Assembly: GCF_003626645.1 (NCBI RefSeq)
Contig: NZ_RBAM01000007.1
Span: 1 to 64,000 of the forward strand
DNA from: Streptomyces klenkii
GTDB taxonomy: Bacteria > Actinomycetota > Actinomycetes > Streptomycetales > Streptomycetaceae
Direction of reading: 5' to 3'
Length of the DNA stretch: 64,000 nt
A program made the position numbers and the translations under genes. The notes under the pieces were generated by a model. That model worked only from the letters and a program-made list of their open reading frames with translations, did no database searches and was not told the origin of the DNA. This document shows, in pieces, positions 16,650 to 25,840 of the stretch; the stretch's first letter is position 1; each line of letters opens with the position of its first letter.

Positions 16650-18410
16650 TTACAGGCGCTCGGGCGTGCGGATGCCCAGCAGCTCCATGCCCTTCCGGAG
16701 CGTGCGGGCCGTCAGGTCGCACAGGAAGAGGCGGTTCTCCACCTGGGCCGGCTCCCCGGCCTTGAGCACCGGGCACTGGTCATAGAACGACGTGTAGAGC
16801 GAGGCCAGCTGGTAGAGGTAACCGGCCAGCTTGTGCGGCGCGTACTCCCCGGCGGCCTCCGCCACCGTCGCCGCGAACTGGTCCAGGTGCAGACCCAGCG
16901 CCCGCTCGGCCGGGGCCAGCGCCAGCTCCGGGTGCGCGACCGGGCCGGCCTCGCCCGCCTTGCGCAGGATCGACTGGATACGGGCGTACGCGTACTGGAG
17001 GTAGACCGAGGTGTCGCCGTTGAGCGAGACCATCTGGTCCAGGTCGAACTTGTAGTCACGGGCCGCCGACGTCGACAGGTCCGCGTACTTCACCGCGCCG
17101 ATGCCCACCTGGGCACCACGCTCGGCGATCTCCTCCTCCGTGAGGTCCTGCGCCTTCTCGCGGACGATCGCCGAGGCGCGCTCGATGGCCTCGTCCAGCA
17201 GGTCCACCAGGCGGACCGTCTCGCCCTCACGCGTCTTGAACGGCTTGCCGTCCTTGCCCAGGACCGTGCCGAAGCCCAGCTGCACGGCCTCGGTGCCCTC
17301 CGTCAGCCAGCCGGCCCGGCGGGCCGTCTCGAAGACCATCTTGAAGTGCAGCGACTGGCGGACGTCCACCACGTACAGCAGGGTGTCGGCCTTCAGGTTG
17401 AAGACGCGGTCGCGGATCGCCGACAGGTCGGTGGCCGCGTAGCCGAAGCCGCCGTCCGACTTCTGCACGATCAGCGGGACCGGATTGCCGTCCGGGCCCT
17501 TCACGTCGTCGAAGAACACGCACAGCGCGCCCTCCGAGCGCACCGCGACGCCGGACTCCTCCAGCAGCCGGCACGTCTCCGCCAGCATGTCGTTGTAGCC
17601 GGACTCGCCGACGATGTCCTCGTCGCGGATCTCGACGTCCAGCTTGTCGAAGACCGAGTAGAAGTAGATCTTCGACTCGTCGACGAAGCGCTGCCAGAGC
17701 GCGAGGGTCTCCTCGTCGCCCGCCTGGAGGTCCACCACCCGGCGCCGGGCCCGCGCCTTGAACTCCTCGTCCGAGTCGAAGAGCGTGCGCGACGCCTTGT
17801 ACAGGCGGTTGAGGTTCGACATGGCCTCCTCGCCGGAGACCTCCCCGTCCGCCTTGTGGTCCAGCTCGTGCGGGTGCTCCAGCAAATACTGGATCAGCAT
17901 GCCGAACTGGGTGCCCCAGTCGCCGATGTGGTGGCGGCTGATCACCTTCTCGCCGGTGAACTCCAGGATCCTGACGACGGCGTTGCCGATCACCGAGTTC
18001 CGCAGGTGGCCGACGTGCATCTCCTTGGCCACGTTCGGCTGCGCCCAGTCGATGACCGTCGTGCCCGGCCGCTCCACGAGCGGCACGCCGAGGCGGTCGT
18101 CCGCGGCGCGCGCGGCGAGGGTCCTGGCGATCGCGCCGTCCGTGATCGTGATGTTCAGGAAGCCGGGGCCCGAGACCTCGACCTGCTGGATCAGATCACC
18201 GGCCGGGAGGCCTTCGACGACCTTGCCCGCCAGCTCGCGGGGGTTGCCCCCCAGCTTCTTCGCCAGTGCCAGCATCCCGTTGGCCTGGAAGTCGGCCCGG
18301 TCGCTTCGTCGCAGCAGCGGATCGGCGGCACCGGCCTCCGGCAGGGCTGCCGAGAGGGCGTCCGCGATGCGCTGGTGGAGCGAGGAAGCGAGGGAGGGAA
18401 CCGAAGCCAT
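16650..18410 (-). CDS. argS: Arginyl-tRNA synthetase
   Basis: A 586-aa class Ia synthetase that charges tRNA(Arg). The N-terminal Add-1 domain occupies about 1-110, the HIGH motif appears as HVGH at 132-135 inside PNVAKEMHVGHLRNSVIGN, and the KMSKS region is the relaxed FKTREGETVRLVDLLDE typical of ArgRS. The anticodon-binding DALR domain fills the C-terminus (about 460-586), ending in LLGIRTPERL. The length fits the family. It is divergent from lysS across 160 bases that must hold both promoters. Confidence 0.96.
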   Translation of the reverse strand: MASVPSLASSLHQRIADALSAALPEAGAADPLLRRSDRADFQANGMLALAKKLGGNPRELAGKVVEGLPAGDLIQQVEVSGPGFLNITITDGAIARTLAARAADDRLGVPLVERPGTTVIDWAQPNVAKEMHVGHLRNSVIGNAVVRILEFTGEKVISRHHIGDWGTQFGMLIQYLLEHPHELDHKADGEVSGEEAMSNLNRLYKASRTLFDSDEEFKARARRRVVDLQAGDEETLALWQRFVDESKIYFYSVFDKLDVEIRDEDIVGESGYNDMLAETCRLLEESGVAVRSEGALCVFFDDVKGPDGNPVPLIVQKSDGGFGYAATDLSAIRDRVFNLKADTLLYVVDVRQSLHFKMVFETARRAGWLTEGTEAVQLGFGTVLGKDGKPFKTREGETVRLVDLLDEAIERASAIVREKAQDLTEEEIAERGAQVGIGAVKYADLSTSAARDYKFDLDQMVSLNGDTSVYLQYAYARIQSILRKAGEAGPVAHPELALAPAERALGLHLDQFAATVAEAAGEYAPHKLAGYLYQLASLYTSFYDQCPVLKAGEPAQVENRLFLCDLTARTLRKGMELLGIRTPERL

Positions 18411-18570
18411 GGGATGGGTGCCATTCCGGTAGGCGGCATTGATGGTCCCGCCGATTATCCCATGCGCCTACCACGGCCCCCGCGGTAATTTCCCCGGAGC
18501 CGGGCAACCCCGGAGCCGGCCCTCCCGTCTGGGACAATGGTCATGCCAGGACCGTAAGGAAGGAAGTGCC

Positions 18571-20319
18571 GTGGCTCAGGCTCAGAGCACCGAGGCCGAT
18601 TGGGTCTCCCGTTTCGCCGACGAGGTCATTGCCGAAGCGGAGCGCCGGGCCCCCGGCAAACCGATCGTCGTCGCCTCGGGCCTGTCGCCCTCCGGCCCGA
18701 TCCACCTCGGCAATCTGCGCGAGGTCATGACGCCGCACCTCGTCGCCGACGAGATCCGCCGCCGCGGCCACGAGGTCCGGCACCTGATCTCCTGGGACGA
18801 CTACGACCGCTACCGCAAGGTGCCCAACGGCGTCCCGGGCATCGACGAGTCGTGGGCCGAGCACATCGGCAAGCCGCTGACCTCCGTCCCGGCCCCCGCC
18901 GGCTCGGCGTACCCGAACTGGGCGGAGCACTTCAAGGCCGCCATGGTCGCCGCGCTCGCCGACCTCGGCATCGAGTACGACCCGATCAGCCAGACCGAGC
19001 AGTACACCTCGGGCGTCTACCGCGAGCAGATCCTGCACGCGATGAAGCACCGCGGCGACATCGACGCGATCCTCGACCAGTACCGGACGAAGGACAAGGC
19101 GACCGGCCAGCCCAAGAAGCAGGGCCAGAAGCAGCAGCAGAAGCCCGTCGACGAGGCCGAGCTGGAGGCCGCCGAGGGCTCCGGCGCCGCCGCCGAGGAC
19201 GACGGCAGCGGCTCCGGCGCGGGCTACTTCCCGTACAAGCCGTACTGCGGTGCCTGCGAGCGCGACCTGACGACCGTCACCGCGTACGACGACGAGACCA
19301 CCGAGCTCGCCTACACCTGCGTGTGCGGCCACACCGAGACCGTCCTGCTCAGCGAGTTCAACCGCGGCAAGCTGGTCTGGAAGGTCGACTGGCCGATGCG
19401 CTGGGCCTACGAGGGCGTGATCTTCGAGCCCTCGGGCGTGGACCACTCCTCCCCGGGCTCCTCCTTCGTCGTCGGCGGCCAGATCGTCCGCAAGGTCTTC
19501 GGCGGCGAGCAGCCGATCGGCCCGATGTACGCCTTCGTCGGCATCAGCGGCATGGCCAAGATGTCCTCCTCCAAGGGCGGCGTGCCCACCCCGGGCGACG
19601 CCCTGAAGATCATGGAGGCGCCGCTGCTGCGCTGGCTGTACGCCCGCCGCAAGCCCAACCAGTCCTTCAAGATCGCCTTCGACCAGGAGATCCAGCGGCT
19701 CTACGACGAGTGGGACAAGCTGGAGGCCAAGGTCGCCGACGGCACCGCCCTGCCCGCCGACGCCGCCGCCCACAGCCGCGCCGCCCGCACGGCCGCCGGC
19801 GAGCTGCCCCGCACGCCGCGCCCGCTGCCGTACCGCACGCTCGCCTCCGTCGTCGACATCACCGCCGGCCACGACGAGCAGACGATCCGCATCCTCAGCG
19901 ACCTCGACCCGGCCAACCCGGTCGCCGACCTCGACGAGGTCCGCCCGCGGCTGGACCGGGCCGAGCACTGGATCAACACCCAGGTCCCGGCCGAGTCCCG
20001 CACGATCGTCCGCTCCGAGCCCGACGCCGAGCTGCTCGCCTCGCTCGACGAGCAGGGCCGCGAGTCGCTGCGGCTGCTCCTCGAAGGCCTGGACGAGCAC
20101 TGGTCGCTCGACGGCCTGACCACGCTCGTCTACGGCGTGCCCAAGGTCCAGGCCGGCCTCACGCCCGACGCCAAGCCCACCCCCGAGCTGAAGGTCGCCC
20201 AGCGGTCCTTCTTCGCCCTGCTCTACCACCTGCTGGTGAGCCGCGACACCGGCCCGCGCCTGCCCACGCTGCTCCTCGCGGTGGGGGCGGACCGGGTGCG
20301 GAAGCTGCTCGCCGCGTAG
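18571..20319 (+). CDS. lysS: Class I lysyl-tRNA synthetase
   Basis: A 582-aa LysRS of the class I, archaeal type, not the class II enzyme of most bacteria. HIGH is GPIHLGN at about 38-44 and KMSKS is AKMSSSKGG at about 329-337. A zinc-ribbon insertion has CGACERD and CVCGH (Cys at about 226, 229, 250 and 252). Just before it, residues about 178-216 are a Lys/Gln- then Glu/Asp/Gly-rich low-complexity linker that class I enzymes normally lack. The start is GTG with AAGGAAGGAAG upstream. Many Streptomyces carry this enzyme as the housekeeping LysRS. Confidence 0.94.
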   Translation: MAQAQSTEADWVSRFADEVIAEAERRAPGKPIVVASGLSPSGPIHLGNLREVMTPHLVADEIRRRGHEVRHLISWDDYDRYRKVPNGVPGIDESWAEHIGKPLTSVPAPAGSAYPNWAEHFKAAMVAALADLGIEYDPISQTEQYTSGVYREQILHAMKHRGDIDAILDQYRTKDKATGQPKKQGQKQQQKPVDEAELEAAEGSGAAAEDDGSGSGAGYFPYKPYCGACERDLTTVTAYDDETTELAYTCVCGHTETVLLSEFNRGKLVWKVDWPMRWAYEGVIFEPSGVDHSSPGSSFVVGGQIVRKVFGGEQPIGPMYAFVGISGMAKMSSSKGGVPTPGDALKIMEAPLLRWLYARRKPNQSFKIAFDQEIQRLYDEWDKLEAKVADGTALPADAAAHSRAARTAAGELPRTPRPLPYRTLASVVDITAGHDEQTIRILSDLDPANPVADLDEVRPRLDRAEHWINTQVPAESRTIVRSEPDAELLASLDEQGRESLRLLLEGLDEHWSLDGLTTLVYGVPKVQAGLTPDAKPTPELKVAQRSFFALLYHLLVSRDTGPRLPTLLLAVGADRVRKLLAA

Positions 20320-20333
20320 GCTTCGGCGCACGA

Positions 20334-20377
20334 AAGGCGCCGGGCCGCTCGATCATGATCGAGCGGCCCGGCGCCTT
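20334..20377. terminator. Bidirectional terminator, perfect 44-bp palindrome
   Basis: Arms of 22 bp (20334-20355 and 20356-20377) are perfectly complementary with no spacer, centred on GATCATGATC. It lies 15 bases after lysS and serves the convergent lipoprotein gene on the other side. Confidence 0.9.
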
Positions 20378-20494
20378 CGTCGTTTACGCGCTGCTGCTGC
20401 TGGCGCTGCCGCGCATGCCGCCGGACCCTCGCCGCCGTGGTGCTTCGCCGCTGCGGCGGAGAAAAACAGCGGCGAGGCCCACGGGCCGGAGCCG

Positions 20495-21214
20495 CTAGCC
20501 CTTGTTCGCGGCGGCGACCGCGGCGACGGCCTCCTTGGCCGCGTCCTTCGCGCCCTTGGCGATGTCGTCCGCGGCCGGGTTCTTCGCGCCCTGGAAGCCG
20601 GCGCCGCTGTACTTCACGGTGACGACGACATTGCCGGTACGGGTCACGACCGTCGCGTTGCGGTAGTCGTCGTCGTCCTTCTTGGTGTCCGTGGCGACCA
20701 GGTTCGCGCCGTCGCCGATGCCCTCGGCCTTGTCGGTCTTCGCGTCCTTCGCGCCGTCGGCGGTGGTCGCCTTCGTCACCTGCTGCTCGGCGAACTTCTC
20801 GGCGCGCTTCTCGCCCGAGCCGAGCGTCGGGTCGGAGGCCAGCCGCTTGAAGGAGACCGTCAGCGAACGGAACTGGAGGTCCTTGACGTCCTCGTCGTTC
20901 AGGCCGTTCCAGAAGCAGCTCGCCGAGTCGTTGGCGTCGCTGGTGGGGAGGGCCTCGCCCTCCTTCTTCTTCGCCTTCGGCACCAGCGAGTCGATCGTCT
21001 TCTCGCCGATGCTCTTGCAGACCTCCGGCGGCAGCTTGGCGAACGCGGCCGCCTTGACCGAGGGGGAGGCGCTGGGCGCGGACGCCGGGGCCGAGGGGGA
21101 GGGCGACTTCTTCTTGGCGCCGCCGTCGTCGTCCGAGCAGCCGGTGGCGACGAGCATCACCGGTACTGCGGCGCAGGCGAGGAGTCGGGCGAGTCGCGGG
21201 GCTGTTCGGTGCAT
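20495..21214 (-). CDS. Secreted lipoprotein, DUF3558-type
   Basis: A 239-aa lipoprotein: basic MHRTAPRLARLL, hydrophobic core and lipobox LVATGC with Cys at about 25. A Ser/Pro/Ala-rich linker of about 30 residues leads to a globular domain starting at FAKLPPEVCKSIGEKTIDSLVP. The pair of cysteines (EVCKSIG and SASCFWN) and overall layout resemble DUF3558 proteins of Actinobacteria, whose function is unknown. It should sit on the outer face of the membrane. The next gene upstream on the same strand has a similar layout, so the two may be an old duplication. Confidence 0.75.
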   Translation of the reverse strand: MHRTAPRLARLLACAAVPVMLVATGCSDDDGGAKKKSPSPSAPASAPSASPSVKAAAFAKLPPEVCKSIGEKTIDSLVPKAKKKEGEALPTSDANDSASCFWNGLNDEDVKDLQFRSLTVSFKRLASDPTLGSGEKRAEKFAEQQVTKATTADGAKDAKTDKAEGIGDGANLVATDTKKDDDDYRNATVVTRTGNVVVTVKYSGAGFQGAKNPAADDIAKGAKDAAKEAVAAVAAANKG

Positions 21215-21387
21215 GGGTCCTTCGCTCGTTCGGTGTCGAGGGGCGGGGCGCCGGGGGCTCCCGCCCTGTCTGGTCGGCCTTGACTGGTCTGGTCCGGCCT
21301 TCTGCTCGGCACGGTACGCGGCCGATGCCGGGCGGTGGCCGTATTGGGCGTTACTCGCCGGGCCGGGTCGGGCTAATTGCCGACAAG

Positions 21388-22275
21388 CTAATTGCCGAAG
21401 TGCCCCGCTTCGAGCTCGCGGGCCAGGGACTGGGCCTTGCCCTGGAGGTCCTCGCTCGCGGGGACGTGCAGCTTGTCGACCGACCACTGGTCGTAGGCGA
21501 TGGTGACGATCACGTTCGCCGCCCGGAAGACGATGTTGATGTCGCGGTGCACGCCCGAGCCCGAGTTGATCAGCTTGTCGTCGATGAAGGCGTCGTCGCC
21601 GAGGTCGTCGAGGGAGCGCGGCGCGAGCGAGGCACCGCCGGCCGGGGAGCCGGAGGCGGACGGCGCGCCCGTACGGGAGGCGGACGGGGACGGCGAGCCG
21701 CTCGCCGCGCCGCCCTGCGGGTGCGGGCCCGAGCTCGCGCCGCCCGAGGCGCCGGCGGCGGACGCGGAGGACGAGCCCGACGCTCCGGAGGCTCCCGAGG
21801 CGGAGGGAGAGGCCGAGGAGACCGGGATGTGCGCGGCGGACGCCTGCCGGCCGTACAGCTGCTCCGCGCGCTGCTCGTCGCTGACGCCGGGCTGGTACGA
21901 CACGACGCGCTCGAAGTCGACGGCCAGGTGCCGGGTGCCCTGCGGGGTCTCCAGCTTCCAGCGGCAGCCGACGCGGCGGTCGGTGTCGTACGTGATCGCG
22001 GCCTGGCCCTTGTAGAGCTTCGCGGTGTCGCGGCCGTCCTCGTCGTCGCCCGTGGCGGGCAGGAGCCGGCGCAGGGTGTCGCGGTTCACGTAGCCGCAGG
22101 GCTCGGGGAGGCTGTGGTACTTGCCCGGCTGCGCGGCGGGCGCGGTGGAGCCGGCGTGGCCGGGCTTGGAGTCGTCGCCGCCGTCGGCGCCGGCCCCGCC
22201 GCCGCATGCGGTGAGCACCGCGGCGAGCAGGGTGGCGGCCAGTGCGGCGGCCGGTGCGTGAGCCCTTCGCTGCAC
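21388..22275 (-). CDS. Secreted lipoprotein, DUF3558-type, with Ser/Ala/Gly linker
   Basis: A 295-aa lipoprotein starting at GTG 22275 with AAGGAG upstream and lipobox AVLTAC (Cys at about 24). The N-terminal part holds EPCGYVNRDTLRRLLP and VGCRWKLETPQG, two cysteines in the same relative places as in the downstream lipoprotein. A linker of about 70 residues (about 150-220) is almost only Ser, Ala, Gly and Pro and divides the domain from a C-terminal segment ending NVIVTIAYDQWSVDKLHVP. Function is unknown; surface exposure through the linker is likely. Confidence 0.75.
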   Translation of the reverse strand: MQRRAHAPAAALAATLLAAVLTACGGGAGADGGDDSKPGHAGSTAPAAQPGKYHSLPEPCGYVNRDTLRRLLPATGDDEDGRDTAKLYKGQAAITYDTDRRVGCRWKLETPQGTRHLAVDFERVVSYQPGVSDEQRAEQLYGRQASAAHIPVSSASPSASGASGASGSSSASAAGASGGASSGPHPQGGAASGSPSPSASRTGAPSASGSPAGGASLAPRSLDDLGDDAFIDDKLINSGSGVHRDINIVFRAANVIVTIAYDQWSVDKLHVPASEDLQGKAQSLARELEAGHFGN

Positions 22276-22462
22276 TGTCCGTGGCTCCTTCCACCGGCTG
22301 CGGGCCGCATCCCGTGCCGGAAAACGTGTTGCCGCCGCGGAGGCGGCGGCTGGACAGTATGTCTACCGCACGCGCCGCTGCGTCTGCCGGTTCGCTGTCG
22401 TGAATCGTGAGATATGCCCGGCTTTTGCGTTATCTTGCTTTTACGGGGTTATGAGGAAAACC

Positions 22463-23656
22463 ATGTCCTACACCGAGGTGCCCGGCGCCCGGGTGCCGAT
22501 CCGCATGTGGACCGATCCGGCCACGGTCGAGGACGTTGCCATGCAGCAGCTGCGCAACGTCTCCACCCTGCCATGGATCAAGGGACTCGCGGTCATGCCG
22601 GACGTCCACTTCGGCAAGGGCGCGACGGTCGGCTCGGTGATCGCCATGGAGGGCGCGGTGTGCCCGGCGGCGGTCGGCGTCGACATCGGCTGCGGGATGT
22701 CCGCGGTGAAGACCTCCCTGACGGCCAACGACCTCCCCGGCGATCTCTCGCGGCTGCGCTCGAAGATCGAGGAGGCCATTCCGGTGGGCTTCTCGATGCA
22801 CGACTCCCCGGTCGACCCGCGCCGGCTGCACGGCCTGCCGACGGCGGGGTGGGACGACTTCTGGGGGCGGTTCGACGGGGTCGCGGAAGCGGTCAAATTC
22901 CGTCAGGACCGTGCGCTGAAGCAGATGGGTTCGCTCGGCGGAGGAAACCATTTCGTCGAGTTCTGTCTCGACGAGTCGGGTTCGGTCTGGCTGATGCTCC
23001 ACTCCGGCTCCCGCAACATCGGCAAGGAACTGGCTGAGTACCACATCGGCGAGGCCCGGAAGCTGCCGCACAACCAGGGGCTGGTCGATCGGGACCTCGC
23101 GGTCTTCGTCGCGGACACCCCGCAGATGGCCGCCTACCGGCACGACCTGTTCTGGGCCCAGGAGTACGCGCGGCACAACCGCGAGATCATGATGGCGCTC
23201 TTCAAGGACGTGGTCCGCAAGGAGTTCAAGAAGGCCAAGCCCATGTTCGAGCAGACCATCTCCTGCCACCACAACTACGTGTCGGAGGAGCGGTACGAGG
23301 GCATGGACCTGCTGGTCACCCGCAAGGGCGCGATCCGCGCGGGCGGCGGCGAGTACGGCATCATCCCGGGCTCGATGGGCACCGGCTCGTACATCGTCCG
23401 CGGCCTGGGCAACGAGGCCTCCTTCAACTCCGCCTCGCACGGCGCCGGCCGCCGGATGAGCCGCAACCAGGCGAAGAAGCGGTTCTCCGAGCGGGACCTG
23501 GCCGAGCAGACGCGCGGCGTCGAGTGCCGCAAGGACCGCGGCGTCGTCGACGAGATCCCGGCCGCGTACAAGCCGATCGAGCAGGTCATGGACCAGCAGC
23601 GGGATCTCGTCGAGGTCGTGGCCAAGCTCAAGCAGGTCGTCTGCGTGAAGGGCTGA
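22463..23656 (+). CDS. rtcB: RNA ligase RtcB (3'-phosphate/5'-hydroxyl nucleic acid ligase)
   Basis: A 397-aa RtcB. It joins RNA ends bearing 3'-phosphate or 2',3'-cyclic phosphate to 5'-OH ends with GTP and manganese. Metal ligands include Cys 77 in VDIGCGMSAVKT and the histidines of GGGNHFVEF and MLHSGSRNIGKE; the guanylylated histidine lies in SASHGAGRRMSR at about 326. ATG 22463 has GAGG 6 bases upstream; an in-frame ATG at 22451 is less likely. No RtcA, RtcR or archease gene is adjacent. The 60 bases before it are A+T-rich, which suggests a dedicated promoter. Confidence 0.95.
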   Translation: MSYTEVPGARVPIRMWTDPATVEDVAMQQLRNVSTLPWIKGLAVMPDVHFGKGATVGSVIAMEGAVCPAAVGVDIGCGMSAVKTSLTANDLPGDLSRLRSKIEEAIPVGFSMHDSPVDPRRLHGLPTAGWDDFWGRFDGVAEAVKFRQDRALKQMGSLGGGNHFVEFCLDESGSVWLMLHSGSRNIGKELAEYHIGEARKLPHNQGLVDRDLAVFVADTPQMAAYRHDLFWAQEYARHNREIMMALFKDVVRKEFKKAKPMFEQTISCHHNYVSEERYEGMDLLVTRKGAIRAGGGEYGIIPGSMGTGSYIVRGLGNEASFNSASHGAGRRMSRNQAKKRFSERDLAEQTRGVECRKDRGVVDEIPAAYKPIEQVMDQQRDLVEVVAKLKQVVCVKG

Positions 23657-23683
23657 CGGCCCTGCCCGGGCGCCGCCGGGACC

Positions 23684-24079
23684 TTAGGCGCGCACGTCCT
23701 CGGCGTACCAGCGGAGTTCGACCGTGTTGCCGTCCGGGTCGAGGACGTAGAGGGATTCGGCGTTGCCGCGGGCGCCGAAGCGCTGACCGGGGCCGTCCAC
23801 GACGGTGAAGGTGCCGGAGTCGACGACGGTCTGCCAGTCCAGCGGCTCGACCACGAGGCAGATGTGGTCGACGTTGGCGGCGGCCGTCTCGCCGCGCTCG
23901 CGGTCCACCAGGTCGATGATCGTGGTGGGGGAGACGCGCACGGACGGGAACGGCACCCGGCCCGCGCGCCACTCCTCGACGCGGACCGGGTCGAGGCCCA
24001 GCGGGCCGGTGTAGAAGGCGAGGGACCGCTCGACGTCGGAGACGTTGAGGACGAGGTGGTCGAAGGCTATGACGCGCAT
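23684..24079 (-). CDS. VOC family protein (glyoxalase/dioxygenase fold)
   Basis: A 131-aa vicinal-oxygen-chelate protein made of two beta-alpha-beta-beta-beta units: IAFDHLVLNVSDVERSLAFY starts the first and NVDHICLVVEPLDWQTVV the second. Possible metal ligands are His 7, His at about 71 and Glu of NTVELRWYAE. The closing LYVLDPDGNTVEL is typical of virulence-type glyoxalases. The reaction is unknown. ATG 24079 is preferred because AGGGAAG lies just upstream; the frame remains open to 24127. Confidence 0.82.
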   Translation of the reverse strand: MRVIAFDHLVLNVSDVERSLAFYTGPLGLDPVRVEEWRAGRVPFPSVRVSPTTIIDLVDRERGETAAANVDHICLVVEPLDWQTVVDSGTFTVVDGPGQRFGARGNAESLYVLDPDGNTVELRWYAEDVRA

Positions 24080-24202
24080 GGCTTCCCTTTCGTGCCGGGC
24101 CGTCCCCCCGGACGGCCGCTCGCTCAAGGTAGCCGCTGTTGATCTTTCGCGCGATCGGTCGCCGGTCCTGCTTCCGGGTGCGCGGGGCCCGCGACGGAGG
24201 TC

Positions 24203-24946
24203 TCAGGCCTCTCGGTGGACCTTGTAGTTGCTGGCCTGGGCGCGGGGGCGCACGACGAGCAGGTCGATGTTCACGTGCGGGGGCCGCGTGACGGCCCAGC
24301 CGATCGTGTCGGCGACGTCCTCGGCGGTGAGCGGCTCGGCGACGCCCGCGTAGACGGCGTCGGCCTTGGCCCGGTCGCCGCGGAAGCGGGTGAGGGCGAA
24401 CTCGTCGGTGCGCACCATGCCGGGCGCGATCTCGATGACGCGGACGGGCTGCCCGCACAGCTCCAGGCGGAGGGTCTCGGCGACGGCGTGGGCGCCGTGC
24501 TTGGCGGCGGCGTAACCGCTGCCCCCTTCGTAGGTGCCCAGGGCCGCGGTGGAGGACAGGATCAGCACCGTGCCGTCGCCGCTCGCGGTCAGGGCGGGGA
24601 GCAGGGCCTGGGTCATGTGGAGCACGCCGAGGACGTTGACCTCGTACATGGTGCGCCAGTCGGCCGGGTCGGCGGTCGCGACGGGGTCGGCGCCGTGCGC
24701 GCCGCCGGCGTTGTTGATCAGGACGTCCACGCGGTCGAGGGTCGCGGCGAAGGCCTCGACGGCGGCGCGGTCGGTGACGTCGAGGGCGTGGGCCCGCGCG
24801 CCGGGGAGCTCCTTCGCGAGGGCCTCGATGAGGTCGGCGCGGCGGGCGGTGAGGACGACGCGGTAGCCCTCGGCGGCGAGCCGGCGGGCGGTGGCGGCGC
24901 CGATGCCGCTGCTCGCGCCGGTGATGACGGCGGTGCGGGTGCTCAT
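24203..24946 (-). CDS. Short-chain dehydrogenase/reductase, classical SDR
   Basis: A 247-aa NADP-preferring SDR related to YdfG/serine dehydrogenase types. It shows TGASSGIGAATARRLA at 9-24, an Arg-containing strand 2 end (LTARRADL) favouring NADP, NNAGG at about 85, the catalytic Ser of LSSTAALG and the YAAAKHG pair (Tyr and Lys four apart). The extension after PGMVRTDEF is the usual substrate loop. AGGAGG precedes the ATG. The substrate is not evident. Confidence 0.88.
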   Translation of the reverse strand: MSTRTAVITGASSGIGAATARRLAAEGYRVVLTARRADLIEALAKELPGARAHALDVTDRAAVEAFAATLDRVDVLINNAGGAHGADPVATADPADWRTMYEVNVLGVLHMTQALLPALTASGDGTVLILSSTAALGTYEGGSGYAAAKHGAHAVAETLRLELCGQPVRVIEIAPGMVRTDEFALTRFRGDRAKADAVYAGVAEPLTAEDVADTIGWAVTRPPHVNIDLLVVRPRAQASNYKVHREA

Positions 24947-25023
24947 GGTGGTGCTGCCTCCTGGGGCGCGACGCGGCCGATGTGATGTGGGGGCCCGACG
25001 TGGGTGGTCCCCGGGCAGGATAT

Positions 25024-25365
25024 TCAGCGGGCCCGTGGCACGTACATGATGATCGCCACGCCGACGAGGCAGACGAGCGCGCCGAGGACGTCGTAGCGGT
25101 CGGGCCGGAAGCCGTCGGCGACCATGCCCCAGGCGAGCGAGCCGGCGACGAAGATCCCTCCGTAGGCGGCGAGGATGCGGCCGAAGTGGGCGTCGGGCTG
25201 GAGGGTGGCGACGAAGCCGTACGCGCCGAGGGCGGCGATGCCGGCGCCGATCCACGCCCAGCCGGGGGAGCGGTGCTCGCGCACGCCCTGCCAGACGAGC
25301 CAGGCGCCGCCGATCTCCAGGAGCGCGGCGAGGAGGAAGAGGGCGATGGAGCGGGCGATCAGCAT
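25024..25365 (-). CDS. UPF0060/YnfA family small membrane protein
   Basis: A 113-aa protein with four membrane segments: LIARSIALFLLAALLEIGGA, the WAWIGAGIAALGAYGFVAT stretch, RILAAYGGIFVAGSLAWGM and DVLGALVCLVGVAIIMYVP. YnfA proteins are half-size relatives of the small multidrug resistance transporters and have been linked to efflux in enterobacteria; the role in Streptomyces is unknown. No clear ribosome site precedes ATG 25365. It is followed on the same strand by the SDR gene, 77 bases away, and the two may be co-transcribed. Confidence 0.88.
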   Translation of the reverse strand: MLIARSIALFLLAALLEIGGAWLVWQGVREHRSPGWAWIGAGIAALGAYGFVATLQPDAHFGRILAAYGGIFVAGSLAWGMVADGFRPDRYDVLGALVCLVGVAIIMYVPRAR

Positions 25366-25840
25366 GATCGCAGCGTACGGCGGTGCGGGGGCGGGCCCGG
25401 GAGGGGCCGATCCGGCCGGTACCCCGCCCTCCCCTGGTGGGAGTACCGGCCGGTCTGTCTGCGACCACGGGGCGACCGGCGGGGCGGGAGGCGTCCGGCG
25501 CGTCCGAGGGAGACTGCGGCCGGGGGCCGGGGCCACGGCTGCACGATAGGGCGCCCGCGGGTTCTCCGGAAGGTGGTGGAGGCACATGTTCCGGGGAGGC
25601 GTGGGTTCTCGGCCAGGGGCGGCAGGGTGGCTATAGACCCTCTGAATTGAAGCACTGGCCAGGGCATTCCCGGGTCGGTTCCGGCTGATTTCCAGCATTT
25701 CAGTGGGGAGATGGCTGCCTGCCGGTGGTGATGCCCGCGGTAGACGTAGGTTCGAGATTGCTGCCCTGGACCTTGGTGGCGACGGCACGTGGAAGCGAGT
25801 CTTCCGCGCCGTCCACGCCATCCGAGCAGGGGGATCATCC
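25366..25840. other. Gene-free stretch with an 11-bp inverted repeat
   Basis: These 475 bases separate the YnfA-type gene from the STAS gene and must hold both promoters. The only clear structure is a perfect stem CCGGCCGGTAC (25412-25422) / GTACCGGCCGG (25443-25453) around a 20-base loop. No open frame with convincing coding character was seen. Confidence 0.6.

Noticed and set aside
25412..25453. Possible riboswitch before the YnfA-type gene
   Set aside because: Only a single 11-bp stem is visible and nothing matches a known riboswitch class; listed only as an inverted repeat.
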